64,000 nucleotides of DNA from Desulfobaculum bizertense DSM 18034 (GCF_900167065.1 NZ_FUYA01000004.1:143030-207029); one strand, 5' to 3'; positions 22,599-31,907 are shown, counted from the stretch's first letter. Program-made: numbers and translations. Notes: a model not told the origin generated them from the sequence alone.

Positions 22599-23389
22599 TC
22601 ATCCGTATCAGTAATCAGGGCCGCAACGGCCTTGTGAACCTTGCCATTTGACGCAAGAATACCCTTTCCAAAGTCAAACGGGGTCACGCCATCATACAGC
22701 GTCACCTTGCCGCCAGCCTCTTCAACCAAAAGCCAGCCCGCAGCCAAATCCCACGGTTTCAGACGAATTTCATAATATGCGTCAAAACGCCCACATGCCG
22801 TGTACGCAAGGTCCGTAGCGGCTGAGCCAAAGCGGCGCACGCCCTGTGTGGTCATCAGCACGGCACGCAGATTCTGCATAACGATGTCGATGTCCTCCCG
22901 AATGGAATACGGAAAGCCCGTTGCAACAAGAGCATGCTCAACATCGCTTTCGTCCGTCACAGAAATTTCTTTCCCATTCAGGAATGCGCCCTCGCCCCGG
23001 ACAGCATGAAACAGCTCATCCTCAGCGGGCAGGTACACAATTCCCATCTCTACCGTATCATTTCGCCACAGAGCCAAAGAGATGCCACACTGCGGAATAC
23101 TGTGTGCAAAATTTGTGGTTCCATCTACGGGGTCGATGATCCACGTCGTGCCTTCCGGGCGTGCAGCGGGAGAGCCTTCTTCACCCAGCACATTCGCCTC
23201 AGGCAAAATCTCTCGCAACCGCTTCCCCAAAAAAGTCTCGACAGCGACATCTGTTTCAGTCACCAGATCAATCGGGCCTTTATATTTGATACTGCGGGGT
23301 TTTTCCCAGGCTTCAGTAATAATTCTACCAGCTTCACGAACAGCAGCAAGAGTTTGCATCAAGAGAACAGGCGTCACAAAATCAGACAT
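22595..23389 (-). CDS. suhB: Inositol-1-monophosphatase family protein
   Basis: Mg2+-dependent phosphatase of the SuhB/IMPase family. The 264-residue protein has all family motifs: VTETDVAVE, the metal-binding GEEGSP, IDPVDGTTNFAHSIP, and the C-terminal WDLAAGWLLVEEAGGKV. The start ATG lies seven bases after GGAG. In E. coli SuhB also acts in rRNA transcription antitermination; whether this copy does is not visible. It lies downstream of mreB on the same strand with a 69-base gap. The symbol is by family resemblance. Confidence 0.85.
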   Translation of the reverse strand: MSDFVTPVLLMQTLAAVREAGRIITEAWEKPRSIKYKGPIDLVTETDVAVETFLGKRLREILPEANVLGEEGSPAARPEGTTWIIDPVDGTTNFAHSIPQCGISLALWRNDTVEMGIVYLPAEDELFHAVRGEGAFLNGKEISVTDESDVEHALVATGFPYSIREDIDIVMQNLRAVLMTTQGVRRFGSAATDLAYTACGRFDAYYEIRLKPWDLAAGWLLVEEAGGKVTLYDGVTPFDFGKGILASNGKVHKAVAALITDTDD

Positions 23390-23458
23390 AGCGGTACTCC
23401 ACAGACCAAAAAAATGGCGGCCACATGGACCGCCCTGTTATTTGAATTGGACAGGCAA

Positions 23459-24484
23459 CTAGTTGATATACACCTTGCCATAAAGCTTGGGGACATCAAG
23501 CGTGCGCCCTGTGCCACGAACAACCGTTGACAGCGGCTCTTCATCGACAATGACGTTAAGATTGGTTTCCTGACTAATCAGCTGGTCAAGGCCCTTGAGA
23601 AGCGCCCCACCACCAGCAAGCAGCAAACCATTGCGTGCAATATCACCAACCAGCTCTGGAGGAGTTTTCTCCAGAGAACGGCGAACAGCAGTAACAATGT
23701 GTGACACAGGTTCAGAGATAGCTTCCCGAATCTCTGCGTCTGTCACAAGAATACTCTTTGGTGTGCCATTCACGAGGTTTTTGCCAGAGACTTCACCCTG
23801 GAGCTGCTCGCCGATAGGCATGGCTGTACCAAGCGTCATTTTCACCCGCTCAGCCATGTTCTCACCAATAAGCAGCTGATGAGTGTCCTGAAAATACCGC
23901 TGAATGGCATCGTTCATTTCATCGCCCGCAACGCGGACACTTTCTGCATACGCAACGGCAGAAAGAGAAATGACGGCCACTTCTGTTGTGCCGCCACCGA
24001 TGTCTACAACCATATTCCCAACAGGCTCTTCAATGGGGAGTCCAGCGCCAATAGCTGCCGCCATAGGCTCTTCCACGAGTTTGACCTCGCGTGAACCGGC
24101 CTGAAGTGCAGACTCAATAACAGCGCGCTTCTCCACCTGCGTAATACCAGTGGGCACACAGATAACGATACGAGGCTTAATAAGACTCATACCAGTGATC
24201 GCCTTCTTGATGAAAAAGGAAATCATTTCCTTTGTCACTTCAAAGTCGGCAATCACACCGTCTTTGAGTGGTCGAATGGCACGGATGCGTTCTGGAGTAC
24301 GGCCGAGAAAGTCTTTTGCTTCTTTTCCCACGGCAATGATGCTTCCGTCATGGGCGTCAATAGCCACAACAGAAGGCTCATTCAGGATGATGCCATCCTT
24401 TGGGGTATAAAGCAGAGTATTGGCTGTTCCCAGATCCATAGCCAGATCTTTGCCGAGGAAGCCAAAAAGGCGTCGAAAAATCAT
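23459..24484 (-). CDS. mreB: Rod shape-determining protein MreB
   Basis: Bacterial actin that guides lateral wall synthesis in rod-shaped cells. The product of 341 residues has the expected length and the actin-fold nucleotide motifs: LAMDLGTANTLLYTP, the central VVDIGGGTTEVAVISL, and LLAGGGALLKGLDQLI. The start is the ATG giving MIFRRLFGFLG, where the amphipathic N-terminal helix begins. Unlike the common mreBCD arrangement, no mreC or mreD follows; the next gene is suhB. The GAF-domain gene lies upstream. Confidence 0.95.
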   Translation of the reverse strand: MIFRRLFGFLGKDLAMDLGTANTLLYTPKDGIILNEPSVVAIDAHDGSIIAVGKEAKDFLGRTPERIRAIRPLKDGVIADFEVTKEMISFFIKKAITGMSLIKPRIVICVPTGITQVEKRAVIESALQAGSREVKLVEEPMAAAIGAGLPIEEPVGNMVVDIGGGTTEVAVISLSAVAYAESVRVAGDEMNDAIQRYFQDTHQLLIGENMAERVKMTLGTAMPIGEQLQGEVSGKNLVNGTPKSILVTDAEIREAISEPVSHIVTAVRRSLEKTPPELVGDIARNGLLLAGGGALLKGLDQLISQETNLNVIVDEEPLSTVVRGTGRTLDVPKLYGKVYIN

Positions 24485-24622
24485 TATCAGCTCTCTTTTT
24501 TCCAAACTGAAATGTTGAGTCTGACGAAAGGTCTCACCTGACAGTTCACCATTTCTTATATCGTAATCAGCGAGTCGCGGCAATGGCACACGACGTTTTC
24601 TTCTCGTTTTGCCCGCCTGTTA

Positions 24623-25579
24623 CTAGATACGGCTTTTAAGGTAAAGATTCTCCAAAAACAGCGTCAGGTGGTCTGTTGCCATTTCTGCAAAGCCTTTTGT
24701 CGCGCAGTTAATCTCCATCGCTTCTGGATGGGCAAGCACGAGCACTCCTCTCGCCTTTTTGTGTATCAAGAGCGGGAGGCAAATAAAAGTTTTGCACAAA
24801 GGAAGAGCAGCGTCTTTTCCCAAAAGCGTCTGACCTACTGCAGAGCAAACAGATTCTCCGGAGCAGACAGCCTGCCGGTTACTAAAGACCCAGCCAACGA
24901 GTCCGCTCTTCATTGAATATTTCCGCTCAAGCGATTTTGCGTCAAAAATCTCCTGACTAGAACCTTCAATAAAATAGCCCTCGCCCCGTTCATCCCGAGC
25001 AGCGAGAAAACAGACGGGGAAGCGGGTCGCTTCTGATACGATTTCCAAAAACGCTTTCAGAAAGACGCTCCAGTGCGGGCACTGGCGGCGCAATCCCTGA
25101 ATCTGCTGGAGACTGCGATAAAAACGATGCTCAACAAGATCCTGCTCAACCTGTGTCAGCCCATCGCTAATGTCACAGGCAAGGCCAGAGAACATATCGA
25201 GAATCTTTAATTCTTTGTCGCTAAAATTATAGGAACGGCGAGAGTCAACGCAAAGCGCACCTTCGCCAGTCTTGAGGGGACACCCCATGAACGCTTTGAC
25301 CTTGAGTTCCTCGTCGCCGGTGTAATAGCCAAGGCGACTGCGTTTGCGGTCAAAGTTATTAATGAGCAGCGGCTTGCGGTTGCGAATCATCCAGCCAACA
25401 AGACCCTGCCCCGGCGCAAGTCTCAGATCCTCGCGAATTTCATTCCCAAGGCTAAACTGTGCGCCAAGAATATATTCTGAAGAATTTTTGTCTGGCAGAA
25501 AAAGAACGGTCGAATACGCGTCAAAGACGCTGCAAACAATGGCAAGGAGCTTGTTAAGGCTGTTGGTTCCCATTTCCAC
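24623..25579 (-). CDS. Tandem GAF-domain protein
   Basis: Predicted cytosolic sensor-like protein of 318 residues with two GAF-like domains and no visible output domain. The first (about 10-140) has the pattern LAPGQGLVGWMIRNRKPLLINNF and AFMGCPLKTGEGALCVDSRRSYNFSDKELKILDMFSG. The second (about 160-310) has KSGLVGWVFSNRQAV and KTFICLPLLIHKKARGVLVL. Such proteins usually bind small ligands or pair with a separate kinase or enzyme. The start may be the GTG used here or an ATG two codons later. Located upstream of mreB with a 138-base gap, so separate transcription is possible. Confidence 0.72.
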   Translation of the reverse strand: MEMGTNSLNKLLAIVCSVFDAYSTVLFLPDKNSSEYILGAQFSLGNEIREDLRLAPGQGLVGWMIRNRKPLLINNFDRKRSRLGYYTGDEELKVKAFMGCPLKTGEGALCVDSRRSYNFSDKELKILDMFSGLACDISDGLTQVEQDLVEHRFYRSLQQIQGLRRQCPHWSVFLKAFLEIVSEATRFPVCFLAARDERGEGYFIEGSSQEIFDAKSLERKYSMKSGLVGWVFSNRQAVCSGESVCSAVGQTLLGKDAALPLCKTFICLPLLIHKKARGVLVLAHPEAMEINCATKGFAEMATDHLTLFLENLYLKSRI

Positions 25580-26186
25580 GGCTCTACTTTACTAAAAAAT
25601 CAGGAAAATATGTGATACCAAAAACCGACCAGGTTGAACGACATTTTCGGGGAAGCTGGACCAGACGGGCAGAACGCCCTAAAGGCACCCCCTCGGATCA
25701 GCATAGACGAGTATACTTCCAGAATCGTCTTCTTGTACACCCAAGAAACACATCTTTGGAAAGATTTGCACGAGAATGCGGCAAGGGGGAAAGCACCTGT
25801 GAGTTTGACACGCAGATAAAACTCCCCGTCAAAAAAAACGCTGGAGAGCATGATTTCCCAGAAAAGAAATTGGAGGGCAAAAAACAGCAGACCCTTTAAT
25901 TCCTGAATATTCTTTACGCGAGAGGGCTTAGCAAGGTCAATAGAAGAAAGCCCAGAGTCGCAAAACTGACACCTTTTTTTCCCGCAATATGCGAAGAAAG
26001 GCAAGTCTGCTATTGTCATTCTTTTCCAGTGAATGTAAAGTGTTTGCGCGGAAGCGTGCGGCCCAGGCAGAGATTTTGGAGTCCTTTTTGCAAGTCTCAG
26101 CCCGCTCCACACTAAATCGCCGCACATTTTGCCAAAGACAGTAACAATCCTTCGCGTAATTTTTCACCCCCCGTGGACACAATGGC
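25580..26186. other. Gene-poor gap between GAF gene and the 579-residue orphan
   Basis: About 600 bases with short overlapping open frames on both strands but no frame with start, ribosome binding site and family resemblance together. The plus-strand stretch 25634-25819 encodes a passable 61-residue peptide (ISIDEYTSRIVFLYTQE in the middle) but only from a TTG without a site. A GTG frame from 25612 follows AGGA but looks non-protein. It may be a decayed small gene. Confidence 0.4.
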
Positions 26187-27926
26187 ATGAGCTTTAGCTG
26201 GGAAAACGCATTCTGCAATATTAAAGAATACTCCGGCCTGGACCCGGAAAACCTTGAACCGTCTTCAATCTCTGTTCAAACGCTTGAAGAGTTGAAGCGT
26301 TACCTTGACTTTGTTCATATAAAATATTGCCTTCTCAAACCCTATTTTGAGTCTTCGGACTATCCACTTGTTGAAGCTCGCGAACTTTTGCCCTCTTTTG
26401 AATCCGACATGTTCGAGTACGGATTTCTGCCCGGCTTTAGCATGGTGGCCCTTTCCCGGCCTCTCAACTATTTTAGCGAACCATTCCAGTTTGATATTCT
26501 TCATGACATTCAGAACTCCAAGGACACAGGAGCCTGTCCTCTGGAGCAAAATATTTATCGGCAGAACCTCAAAACATTTCTTGAGCGCCTGCCAAAGCCC
26601 TATCAGGACGAATTCCGAAAGGCATTCAACCGCAAGGACTTTACCGACCTGAGCCAATATCCTCGCCTCCTTCCCAAGCTGCTGAGCCTCGACCGGGCGC
26701 ATGTCATGGCCAAAAATGCTGATGGCAGATTTCATCTGGCAGGCATCTATGCGTCCTTCCCCTCTGACCTCGACACCGAGATCAAGCGCTTTGGCCTGCG
26801 TATCAAAAAATTCCGCATTGGCGACAACGCCATGTACGAACGGAACCGCAATTTTGTCTTCCAGTTTCTTATGGAGCTGTACGGCTACCCGATTGTCTCG
26901 GAGCGCCGCACCTCCAGTGCACTTTTTGCCCGCAGACTCCATGCCGCTGGCGAAAAATTCCTCATCCGGGCGCTGGGGCAGTCTGACAGGACGCTCACCT
27001 CGCTGTACTCGCACCCTTCCCAGCGCCGCTACCCTCGCGTTCAGAAAATTGCGCTGGTGCAGGTTGATGAAAAACAAAAAGAAGCCCTGACCAGACTTGG
27101 CCGGGGCCGCTACTTTGTCGACAAGGCCAACCGCGTTGTGATTCTTCGTGTGACCTACCGGCAGCACGGCTATTCCCAGGACAACATCCGTCAGGACCGT
27201 GCCCTTTCTGTTCTGCGACAGGAAATTATTCACCCCTATTCAGGCCGCCCAAACCCGAATATCAACCTGCTCAAGGATGCAACAAACCTTGTTGTTCGTC
27301 TTAATGACATAACAAAGGGTGAATATCAGGGCAGAACGGTGTATAAGCGGAATGAAGTTGTCGAGAACACCGACAGCCATGAAAAGCGGCTTAAATTTCT
27401 GTTCTCATGGCTCTCCAAGCACCAGCGGCGTATTATCGCCTACTCTGATGAATTTTATTCCTACGTCGTCAAGGTGCTGGATACGTATTTACTCGATCCA
27501 GACAACTCCGAAGTTTTCAACTCCATGAACGAGCTTTTTCAGGAAGTCTGGAGCAAATACAGCTACATACAGCAGGCGCGCAAGGCGCAGATTCTGGATG
27601 AACTCCAGCACAGAAATTTCCGCGGCAAAAAAATCAGTTACCAAGACATGCTGGTCCAGACCAATGCAATTCTCCATGAATTGAAGTTTGAGATCGTAAA
27701 CTACTTTGACCAACTGGTGCAGAATGTCATAGGTATAGGCGAACACATTCTCTCGGACCCCTATCTGGTGCGCAGTTACATACGGCGTAAAGACGAAGAG
27801 CTGACTCCTTATGGACTTGAAATCAAAAAAAATTACGGGCGACTTGTCTCGCTCGTTGACGAGTTCAAGGCTATTCGGAAGTCCCGGTCCGATATGGAGA
27901 ATAAGGAACTGAGTACGACAGAGTAA
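26187..27926 (+). CDS. Large conserved-looking protein, function unknown
   Basis: A 579-residue protein that I do not recognise. No signal peptide or membrane segment is seen. Residues 1-180 are helical and acidic (NIKEYSGLDPENLEPSS; LERLPKPYQDEFRKAFNRKDF). About 185-300 reads like a compact alpha/beta domain (GIYASFPSDLDTEIKRFGLRIKKFRIGD; MELYGYPIVSERRTSSALFARRLHAAGEKFLIRALGQ). About 300-400 has KIALVQVDEKQKEALTRLGRGRYFVDKANRVVILRVTYRQHGYSQD, and the last 170 residues are long helices. The ATG follows only a weak TGGA site. Codon use looks like that of the neighbours. It precedes gcvT by 42 bases in the same direction, so co-transcription is possible. Confidence 0.75.
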   Translation: MSFSWENAFCNIKEYSGLDPENLEPSSISVQTLEELKRYLDFVHIKYCLLKPYFESSDYPLVEARELLPSFESDMFEYGFLPGFSMVALSRPLNYFSEPFQFDILHDIQNSKDTGACPLEQNIYRQNLKTFLERLPKPYQDEFRKAFNRKDFTDLSQYPRLLPKLLSLDRAHVMAKNADGRFHLAGIYASFPSDLDTEIKRFGLRIKKFRIGDNAMYERNRNFVFQFLMELYGYPIVSERRTSSALFARRLHAAGEKFLIRALGQSDRTLTSLYSHPSQRRYPRVQKIALVQVDEKQKEALTRLGRGRYFVDKANRVVILRVTYRQHGYSQDNIRQDRALSVLRQEIIHPYSGRPNPNINLLKDATNLVVRLNDITKGEYQGRTVYKRNEVVENTDSHEKRLKFLFSWLSKHQRRIIAYSDEFYSYVVKVLDTYLLDPDNSEVFNSMNELFQEVWSKYSYIQQARKAQILDELQHRNFRGKKISYQDMLVQTNAILHELKFEIVNYFDQLVQNVIGIGEHILSDPYLVRSYIRRKDEELTPYGLEIKKNYGRLVSLVDEFKAIRKSRSDMENKELSTTE

Positions 27927-27968
27927 CTTTCTTTAAAACGTCCCGCACTGGATTCGGAGGAGGATTCA

Positions 27969-29051
27969 TTGACACAGCTTCTGACCACTCCACTTCATGC
28001 CTGGCATGTGGCATACGGTGCCAAAATGGTGCCCTTCGCTGGTTGGGAAATGCCTGTTCAGTACACAGGTATCCTTGAGGAACATCATCACACCCGCAGC
28101 AAGGCCTCAATTTTTGACATCTGTCACATGGGCGAATTTAAGCTAAAGGGAGCACGCGCCAAGGAGCAGTTGTCCCGACTGGTTACACACAATCTGGAGA
28201 CACTGGGTCCCGGACGCTGCCGGTATGGTTTTCTTCTGAATGAAGAAGGAGGCATCCTCGACGACCTCATCGTGTACTGTATTACTGACGACGAATACAT
28301 GCTTGTCGTCAACAGTGCCCGCATCTCGTCCGACTTTGCCTGGATCAAGGCACATCTGTCGGACGATGTTTTTTTTGATGACATGTCCGAGCTTATGGCC
28401 AAAATTGACATTCAGGGACCACTTGCCTGCTCTGCGCTCAACACCGTCACCGGTCTCGACTGGAGCTTCCTGCGCTTCTTTGCCTTTAAAAAGGCTGAAT
28501 TCCAGAACGACACCTTCCTTGTAAGCCGTACAGGTTACACCGGCGAGCTGGGATATGAACTGTACATCCGCGAAGAAGCCGCAGAACGCCTGTGGGAGGC
28601 TCTGCTGGACCATCCGGATGTTTTGCCTGCGGGTCTTGGCGCCCGAGACACCCTGCGTCTGGAATCTGGTCTGTCCCTCTACGGACAGGACCTGGACGAA
28701 GAGCACACACCTGCAGAATCAGGATGCGGTTTCTTCCTGAAATCGAATGCTGAGTACATTGGCAAAGACAAGGCCCATACGGTTCGCGAACTGCTCATTC
28801 CACTTGTAATGGAGGGCCGCCGCGCAGCCCGGCACAATGATCCTGTATTCCTGCCCTCTGGCGAAGAAGTAGGCCGGGTAACAAGCGGATCTTTTGCTCC
28901 GAGCCTTGGCTATGCCATTGCACTGGCCTACGTCAAAAAAGAGTACGCCGATCAGGTTGATTTTCTTGCTGGAAAGGGCAAAAAGAAAATCCAAGCCCGC
29001 AAGACTGAGCTTCCTTTCTACAGGGATGGCACAGCTCGCACGGCGCTGTAA
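27969..29051 (+). CDS. gcvT: Glycine cleavage system T protein (aminomethyltransferase)
   Basis: Transfers the aminomethyl carbon of glycine from lipoylated GcvH to tetrahydrofolate, releasing ammonia. The 360-residue protein shows the family start LLTTPLHAWHVAYGAKMVPFAGWEMPVQY, ASIFDICHMGEFKLKG, the folate-binding DLIVYC and FLVSRTGYTGELGYELYI, then GLGARDTLRLESGLSLYGQDL and VTSGSFAPSLGYAIALAYV. It starts with TTG, five bases after a strong GGAGGAGG. The other glycine cleavage genes (gcvH, gcvP) are not adjacent here, so the system is split or the protein has another folate role. Confidence 0.92.
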   Translation: MTQLLTTPLHAWHVAYGAKMVPFAGWEMPVQYTGILEEHHHTRSKASIFDICHMGEFKLKGARAKEQLSRLVTHNLETLGPGRCRYGFLLNEEGGILDDLIVYCITDDEYMLVVNSARISSDFAWIKAHLSDDVFFDDMSELMAKIDIQGPLACSALNTVTGLDWSFLRFFAFKKAEFQNDTFLVSRTGYTGELGYELYIREEAAERLWEALLDHPDVLPAGLGARDTLRLESGLSLYGQDLDEEHTPAESGCGFFLKSNAEYIGKDKAHTVRELLIPLVMEGRRAARHNDPVFLPSGEEVGRVTSGSFAPSLGYAIALAYVKKEYADQVDFLAGKGKKKIQARKTELPFYRDGTARTAL

Positions 29052-29079
29052 CCAGAAACATCTTTTGTGCCCCGGACCA

Positions 29080-29115
29080 GTTCAGGTTCTTTCTGGACTT
29101 CGTTCGGGGCATTTT
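29080..29115 (+). terminator. Terminator after gcvT
   Basis: GCCCCG pairs with CGGGGC across an inner imperfect stem (GGACCAG...CTGGAC), followed by seven T. Because the T-run ends just before a possible TTG start of rsmE, the later GTG start is preferred for that gene. Confidence 0.7.
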
Positions 29116-29137
29116 TTTGCAAAAACCGAGCTTCTAC

Positions 29138-29875
29138 GTGAAAACATTCTATCTTGAACCTGAGTTATGGGGTCCGGCCCGTTCCGGAAATTCTGTTGAA
29201 CTGCGCGGCGAAGAGGCCAGCCACATGCTGCGCTCACTCCGCCTTGATACCGGAGAAACCGTCCAGCTTATCGATGGCCTTGGGACTCTTGGTACATTTG
29301 AAATTACAGCCACGGCCAAGCACGCTGCGGTTCTCTCTCCGCTTGAAATTCAGGATATTCCTCTGCCCCACAACCCCGTCAGCCTTGCTCTTGGCTGGAC
29401 CAAAAGCCTGCGCCGAAGCATTTTGCTGGAAAAAGCAACTGAGCTTCAGGCTGCAGAGCTTATCTTTTGGAAGGCACAGCGCAGTCAGGGCAAAGTCCCA
29501 GACGAAGTCAAAGACTCATGGCAGGCAAAACTTTTGGCTGGAGCCAAGCAGTGCGGCAACCCGCGCATTCCAGAACTCAAGACCTGTCCCAATGGTGTCG
29601 ACGATCTGATCGCAATGGCTAAAGACTACGAGCACTGCTATCTTTTATGGGAAGATCAGGACTGCGAAAGCATTCTCGACTTTCCAGCCGTTACTCGCCC
29701 CGGAAAGGTCCTTTGTGTTGTTGGACCAGAAGGCGGCTTTACTGATGAGGAAGCAGAAGCACTTCGCGAAAATGGATTTCAGGCAATGAGCTTAGGGCAC
29801 TCTGTGTTGCGCTGGGAAACTGCGGCACTGATGTGTCTCGGGCTTTTCTGGTGGGGACGACATCATGCTGACTAA
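29138..29875 (+). CDS. rsmE: 16S rRNA (uracil-N3) methyltransferase RsmE
   Basis: SPOUT methyltransferase that methylates U1498 of 16S rRNA. The 245-residue protein has a small N-terminal PUA-like domain (FYLEPELW; GEEASHMLRSLRLDTGETVQLIDG) and a knotted C-terminal domain. Family motifs include GWTKSLRRSILLEKATELQAAELIFWKAQRS, GAKQCGNPRIPEL, VVGPEGGFTDEEAEALRENGF and LGHSVLRWETAALMCLG. I use a GTG start because an in-frame TTG seven codons upstream falls right behind the gcvT terminator T-run. Neither has a clear ribosome binding site. Its end overlaps the rarA start by 11 bases. Confidence 0.92.
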   Translation: MKTFYLEPELWGPARSGNSVELRGEEASHMLRSLRLDTGETVQLIDGLGTLGTFEITATAKHAAVLSPLEIQDIPLPHNPVSLALGWTKSLRRSILLEKATELQAAELIFWKAQRSQGKVPDEVKDSWQAKLLAGAKQCGNPRIPELKTCPNGVDDLIAMAKDYEHCYLLWEDQDCESILDFPAVTRPGKVLCVVGPEGGFTDEEAEALRENGFQAMSLGHSVLRWETAALMCLGLFWWGRHHAD

Positions 29876-31118
29876 TCCCGGAACCGCTCCCAACCAGGGG
29901 AGCGCAGGTGGCGACACGCAGCCTTTGGCTGATCGCGTTCGCCCCAGAACAATTGAAGACTTTATTGGGCAGGCCCATCTGCGAGAAAAAATCGACGCGG
30001 TCATGAACGCTGACCGTCTGCCGAGCATGCTCCTGTACGGCCCTCCCGGCTGTGGCAAATCTACACTCGCCCTGCTTCTTGCCCGGCACTCTGGTCTTCC
30101 CTACATTCGTGTCAGCGCTCCAGAAGCAGGCATCAGCTCTCTGCGCAAGCGTCTTCAGGGTATGCAGCTTCTCATTCTGGACGAGCTACACCGTTTTTCT
30201 AAAGCGCAGCAGGACTTTTTCCTCCCGATTTTGGAAAACGGCGAGATGACACTCATTGCCACAACGACAGAAAACCCCTCTTTTTCTATCACTCGGCAAC
30301 TGCTTTCACGGCTTCATGTTCTCCGGCTGGAGGCCCACACCCGCCACGACCTGATGGACGTTGCCCGGCGAGGACTCAAGCGCCTTGAAATTGAAGTCCC
30401 GGACGAAACCTTGCACCTTTTGACCAAGCTTGCGCAGGGGGACGCCCGGAGTCTTCTCAATCTCATTGAGTATCTAGCCGAATTGCCCGAAGACCACCGG
30501 GACCCAGAGCATCTCAAAGGCCTTCTTCCTGACATTGTTTTGCGCCACGACAAGGCCGGTGATTCGCACTACGACCTCGCCAGTGCAATGATTAAATCCA
30601 TTCGAGGAAGTGACCCAGACGCGGCTGTCTATTACCTCGCCTGTCTGCTCGAAGGTGGCGAGGACCCCCGCTTTGTCTGCCGCCGACTCATTCTATCTGC
30701 TGGCGAAGACATTGGCCTTGCAGACCCCAACGCCCTGCAAATGGCTGTCGCCTGTCAGCAGGCAGTTGAATTTGTCGGCATGCCTGAGGGATTTATCCCC
30801 ATGAGCGAGTGCGCTGTCTATTTGGCCCTCGCCAAAAAAAGCAACTCCACCTATGAGGCATATCATCGCGCCGCCGCAGAGGTTCGCAAGAATGGTGCAA
30901 AGCCCGTCCCCCTTCACATTCGAAATGCGGCAACGCAGCAAATGAAAGAATGGGGCTATGGCAAGGGCTACAAGTATCCGCACAATTTCCCCGGCGCATG
31001 GGTTGCGCAGGAATATTTGCCCGACGAGCTTCAGGGACGCAGCTTTTACCACGCCAAGGATCAAGGCGAAGAACCAAAGCTCTCAGCCCCCTGGAAAGCC
31101 CATTTGCGCAAGAAATAA
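29865..31118 (+). CDS. rarA: Replication-associated recombination protein A (RarA/MgsA, AAA+ ATPase)
   Basis: AAA+ ATPase related to clamp loaders that acts at stalled replication forks. The 417-residue product has PLADRVRPRTIEDFIGQAHL, Walker A MLLYGPPGCGKSTLALLLA, Walker B LLILDELHRFSKAQQDF, the sensor TTTENPSFSITRQLLSRLHVLRL, and the RarA-specific C-terminal domain with KSIRGSDPDAAVYYLACLLEGGEDPRFVCRRL and the end pattern YGKGYKYPHNFPGAWVAQEYLP. The start overlaps rsmE by 11 bases, suggesting coupling. Confidence 0.95.
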   Translation: MLTNPGTAPNQGSAGGDTQPLADRVRPRTIEDFIGQAHLREKIDAVMNADRLPSMLLYGPPGCGKSTLALLLARHSGLPYIRVSAPEAGISSLRKRLQGMQLLILDELHRFSKAQQDFFLPILENGEMTLIATTTENPSFSITRQLLSRLHVLRLEAHTRHDLMDVARRGLKRLEIEVPDETLHLLTKLAQGDARSLLNLIEYLAELPEDHRDPEHLKGLLPDIVLRHDKAGDSHYDLASAMIKSIRGSDPDAAVYYLACLLEGGEDPRFVCRRLILSAGEDIGLADPNALQMAVACQQAVEFVGMPEGFIPMSECAVYLALAKKSNSTYEAYHRAAAEVRKNGAKPVPLHIRNAATQQMKEWGYGKGYKYPHNFPGAWVAQEYLPDELQGRSFYHAKDQGEEPKLSAPWKAHLRKK

Positions 31119-31244
31119 TCTTTCGCCACCCTTCGGAAAAGCGTCTGCAACATTATGCAATGCCTAATATTTTCGGGAAGTTGCTGGCTTTGCACATCCA
31201 TGCTACCGTCATGTCTATCATGAACCTTTTCCCCACGAAGGCGT

Positions 31245-31904
31245 ATGAAATTCCCCGGAATAAACCTGCTCGAAGAGTTAGAGAAAGACGAACTTCACGA
31301 GCTTCACGCAGTCTTTAACACTCGGACCCTGCCCAAGAACGCCATTATTTACACCCCAGATGAACGGGAAGACTTGACGTTCATTATTAAAAAAGGGCGG
31401 GTCCGCGTGTATCTCGCCTATGCTGACAAGGAATTCACCCTCGCTATTTTACGCCCCGGCGATCTCTACTCCACGCATGCCGGGTGCTACATACAATCTC
31501 TCAGCTCCACCCAGCTTCTCGTCGCCGATGTACACGCCATGAAAACACTCATGGATCGCAACCCCGTTTTTACCCGCACTATGGTTCGCGTGCTCGGCCA
31601 CATTCTCAAGAACACCTTTTCCATCATTGGCGGTCTTGTCTTCAAGGACATATATGCCCGACTGCTCGATTACATTATCGACGAGGCGCAGCAGGCAGGT
31701 GTTCCTCACCACTCCGGTGTGCTCATCGATCTCAACCTCACCATTGAACAGCTCGCCCAGCTTATGGGCGCCTCTCGCCAGACTGTCTCTACACTCCTCA
31801 ACGATATGCTCCGCGCTGGCTTTATCATCAAGCACGGCCGTGGGCAGTACATTATCCCAGATTTGCCCGCCCTCAAGCGTCACGCCTCTGAGCAGTGCAT
31901 CTAA
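31245..31904 (+). CDS. cooA: CooA-like heme-dependent CO-sensing transcription activator
   Basis: CRP/FNR-family regulator that binds CO through a b-type heme and then activates coo genes. The 219-residue product has a CRP-like sensor domain, a long dimer helix, and the helix-turn-helix LTIEQLAQLMGASRQTVSTLLNDMLRAGF, ending in GRGQYIIPDLPALKRHA, much like Rhodospirillum rubrum CooA. The heme region reads GDLYSTHAGC: His78 matches the R. rubrum heme ligand His77, but the position of the redox-switch Cys75 is Ser. A proline near the N terminus (MKFPGI) could supply the other ligand. The next gene is cooS, preceded by a perfect CooA operator. The start ATG follows GAAGG. Repeat copy 3 begins three bases after the stop codon. 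Confidence 0.88.
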   Translation: MKFPGINLLEELEKDELHELHAVFNTRTLPKNAIIYTPDEREDLTFIIKKGRVRVYLAYADKEFTLAILRPGDLYSTHAGCYIQSLSSTQLLVADVHAMKTLMDRNPVFTRTMVRVLGHILKNTFSIIGGLVFKDIYARLLDYIIDEAQQAGVPHHSGVLIDLNLTIEQLAQLMGASRQTVSTLLNDMLRAGFIIKHGRGQYIIPDLPALKRHASEQCI

Positions 31905-31907
31905 GGA

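Noticed and set aside
25634-25819. 61-codon plus-strand frame after the GAF gene
   Set aside because: Only a TTG without ribosome binding site could start it, and no relative is known. It is kept as a remark, not as a gene.
31119-31244. Possible CooA site upstream of cooA (TCATGTCTATCATGA)
   Set aside because: It is a palindrome of sorts but does not match TGTCA-N6-CGACA in either orientation.
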